Shown: positions 11,301 through 14,763 of the stretch, in pieces
Layout of the letters: each line of letters opens with the position of its first letter
How positions within the stretch are numbered: position 1 is the stretch's first letter
Assembly: GCA_026770585.1 (NCBI GenBank)
Contig: MU646652.1
Location: forward strand, 166,435 to 183,001
Direction of reading: 5' to 3'
DNA from: Baffinella frigidus
Taxonomy: Eukaryota; Cryptophyceae; Cryptomonadales; Baffinellaceae
Length of the DNA: 16,567 nt
The notes under the pieces: model-generated
Databases searched by the model: none
The model's input: only the letters and a program-made list of their open reading frames with translations
What the model was told of the DNA's origin: nothing
Position numbers and translations under genes: made by a program

Positions 11301-14300
11301 TTCTCGCTCGTCTCCAAGGTACTACCCGAAATACAAAGATCCGTTTGAGGTGCTACCCGAAATACAAGGTTCCGATCCCGTCCTAAAACCCTGCACGCGT
11401 GGCGGTCGGACTTTTCACTCGCCTCCAATGTGATTCTTCTTCTTCATGACCTATATCGAGAGTAAGTTAAGACCTAGATCGAGAGCGCGCCTCCCGTCCT
11501 AAACCCTGAACCCGAAACCCGAAACCCGAAACCCGAAACACCAAACACCGAACATCGCGTGGAGGTCCGGCGTTTCGCTCGTTTCCAAGGTGCTTCTTCT
11601 TCGTTATTACTCTCGATGTAGATCCTAAATCTGTGCCTTTGACCTTGAGTTGAGTGATATTGTAGTTTTCGGGTCAGCGCGGATTTTGGGTCGGGGTCGG
11701 GAGGTCGGGAAATCGAAAAAATGTCGATATTGTTTTGCGTCCATCTAAAGTTTTATGCTTTCTTATGAATTGGTTTGAAGACAAGATGCTGCCCCCACCC
11801 ATAAGATGACACATTTTTCTCATTTTTCCAGATTTTATCCTTTCCCGACCTCCGGACCCGACCTTGAGAAAATTCGCGCTAACCTGAAATCTAAAATACA
11901 ATAGTCCAAGGCGCGGCCGCAACCCTCCTGTTTTAAACCCTAAACCCGGAACCCGACACCCGAAACACAAAACACGAAACTCAAAACCCCAAACCCCCAA
12001 CCCCCAACCTCAAACCCCAAACCCCAAACCTCAAATCCCAAATCCCAAACACCAAACCCCAAACCCCCAATCCCACACCCCACACCCCAAACCCCAAACC
12101 CACACCCCAAACCTGAAACCCCAAACCCCACACCCCACAACCCAAACCTGAAACCCCAAACACCAACACCAAACCCCAAACCAGAAACCCCAACCCCCAA
12201 ACTCTGACCAGTTGCGGGCGCACGCGCGGGACGTAGCAGTACCCGAAACCAGAAACCCGAAACCCAAGACCCGAAATCCTGAACCTGAAACCTGAAATTC
12301 GAAAACCGAGACCCAAAATCCTGAACCCGGAACCTGGAACCCGGAACCAGAACCCGAAACAAACAACAGGTGCGCTCCGAGACCCGAACTCCTGAACCCG
12401 AAACCCGGAACCCGGAACCCGAAACCCGGAACCCGGCACCCGAAACTCGGAACCTGAAACCCGGAACCCGAAACCCGGAACCCGGAACCCGACACCCGGA
12501 ACACGGAACCCGAAACCCGAAACCCGAAACCCGGAACCCGAAACCCGAAACCCGAAACCCCAAAGCTGAAACCCCAAACCCCAAATGCCAAACCCCAAAC
12601 CCCAAACCCCAAACCAGAAACCCCAAACTGTGACCAGGTGCGGGCGCACGCGCGTGGTGCAGCAGTACCCGAAACCTGAAACCCGAAACCCGAGACCCGA
12701 AATCCTGAACCCGAAACCCGAAACCCGGAACCCGAAACCCGAAAGCAGGTACGGGCGCATGAGCGGGACCCTCTGGTGCAGGCACGAAACACGCTTCACT
12801 ATACGTACCAAAATACGATATACAATAAATGGACGCATGAGTTGGACGTGACGGTAGTGAGTTTTTGTACCGCCTTCTTACAGCCCGGTACTAATTTCGG
12901 ACGCTGCAACAGGTACGGGCGCACGCGCGGGACCCGCTGGTGCAAGCAAGATGGCAAAAGGTGAAGCAGGCGAACAAGCAGCGCCTCGCGGATCTCATCG
13001 AGCGGGAGTGCAATGTTACGCTCGATCCGCACATGCTCTTTGACGCCCAGGTGCCTACCCACCTAAGTAGCTGACCAAGTTAGTAAGTAACTAAGTAACT
13101 AACTACCTTACTAAGTAACTCAGTCACACACTCACTAACTAACTAAATAAATAACTAAGTAAGTAAGTAAGTAAGTAACTAACTAAGTAACTAACTAACT
13201 AACCTGCTCTATGTGGTGCAAAGTTGCATCGAAATTGCATTTATGACGTAGCCCGGCAGAGGCAGACGTAGCACCACTCGGCGGGCTTCGAAAGTATCGG
13301 ATTTGAATTTGGGGCCAGATTCAGGGGTATTACGTGACCAAATTTACACCTGGGAATCCTTAAAGTTAATTATCTCTGGGCAAGTTGGCTTTTGTTGAAA
13401 GGTCCGTAGTCCACCGTGTGGTATGGCGTTCTCGTGACCCGTGCTACTGAAAACCACTAGCCCGTTTTTCGCCTAAGTCATTTCGCCCTCATATATTTCT
13501 CCTTGCGTTATTTCGCCCAGGGGACCACCCAGGGCTACGCAAGCATTTTCGGGCACTTAGCGCCCGAGTTTCCGTTACCTTATCCGTAGGAACCCCCCTA
13601 TGCCCCTACGGGTTGCCTACCGTAGGTTCTTAGGTATTATCGTTTAGGGGTTATTCAAAATCCCCTCGAAGTCTGCTGTGTGGTGGAGCCACTTGATGTC
13701 TGATTCAAACATGTCTTTGAAATACGAGCCAGGCGTTTTCAGTAGTGGGTGTGTGTCGCGCGGTCGTGCGTAATTACAAATTTAGGAATAGAAAGTGGGT
13801 TTTTACATAATCCAGCATCAGAAGCAACAAAAGAACTTGACAATTTAAGAAAATTGCGGCATCGCTTGCTCGCTGTCCTGCGCTCGCGTTGATGCTTCTT
13901 CTTCTTCTGCTCTTCTTCTTCTTTATTAACCCCTTAAAGTCCCTGTAAACAGGTCATAAGCCTTCTGAAAAGTCACCCATGCTCTCTCTCTCTCGCTCTC
14001 TCTCTCTCGCTCTCTCTCTCTCTCTCGCTCTCTCGCCCTCCCTCCCTCTCTCTGACTCTCTCTCTGACTCTCTCTCTATCTGACTCTCTCACTCTCTCCG
14101 CAGGTGAAACGGATCCACGAGTACAAGCGGCAGCTCCTCAACGTCTTCGGAATCATCCACCGCCACTCGGAGCTCCGGAGAATGAAGCGCGAGGCGCCCG
14201 GGCTGCTGGGGGCAGTTGTTCCGCGCGCCTTCATCTTCGCGGGCAAGGCCGCTCCGGTTGACACCCGCCTCCTATCGAAATCACCCCCGCTTCCTCCGGG

Positions 14301-14560
14301 CAAAACCCTGCACACGCTTCTTTCGCCGGTGTCCTCCTGGCAGGGTTAAGCTGTGGCGAGTTTGGCAGGTGCTGATGAAAGGATCACGCCGCTGCGGCGG
14401 AGTCTGGGTGTTGCTTTCTGAGGCGGGGGGTGGGTGTTGAATGGTGAGGTGGATAGTTGGTGGTGCGTGCTGAGGCGGGGTGTGGGTGTTGGATCGCAGG
14501 GGTACAAGGCGGCCAAGGAAATCATCAAGCTTATCCTTGCGGTCCGTCCCCCCGAGAACC

Positions 14561-14592
<32 letters not shown>

Positions 14593-14732
14593 TAAAGAAT
14601 GTGTGTGTGTGTGTGTGAGAGAGAGAGAGTGTGTGTGTGAGAGAGTGAGAGAGAGAGAGAGATAGTGTGTGTGTGTGGGTGTGTGAGAGATAGAGAGTGT
14701 GTGTGAGAGAGTGTGTGTGAGAGAGAGAGATA

Positions 14733-14763
<31 letters not shown>

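Noticed and set aside
11940-12838. Three overlapping minus-strand open frames of 253-285 codons rich in GFRVSGFGF repeats
   Set aside because: They are the complement of the CCCGAAA/CCCCAAA heptamer arrays. A 7-bp unit without stop triplets stays open in all three frames and gives 7-residue peptide repeats. There are no conserved domains, and the real gene is on the other strand.
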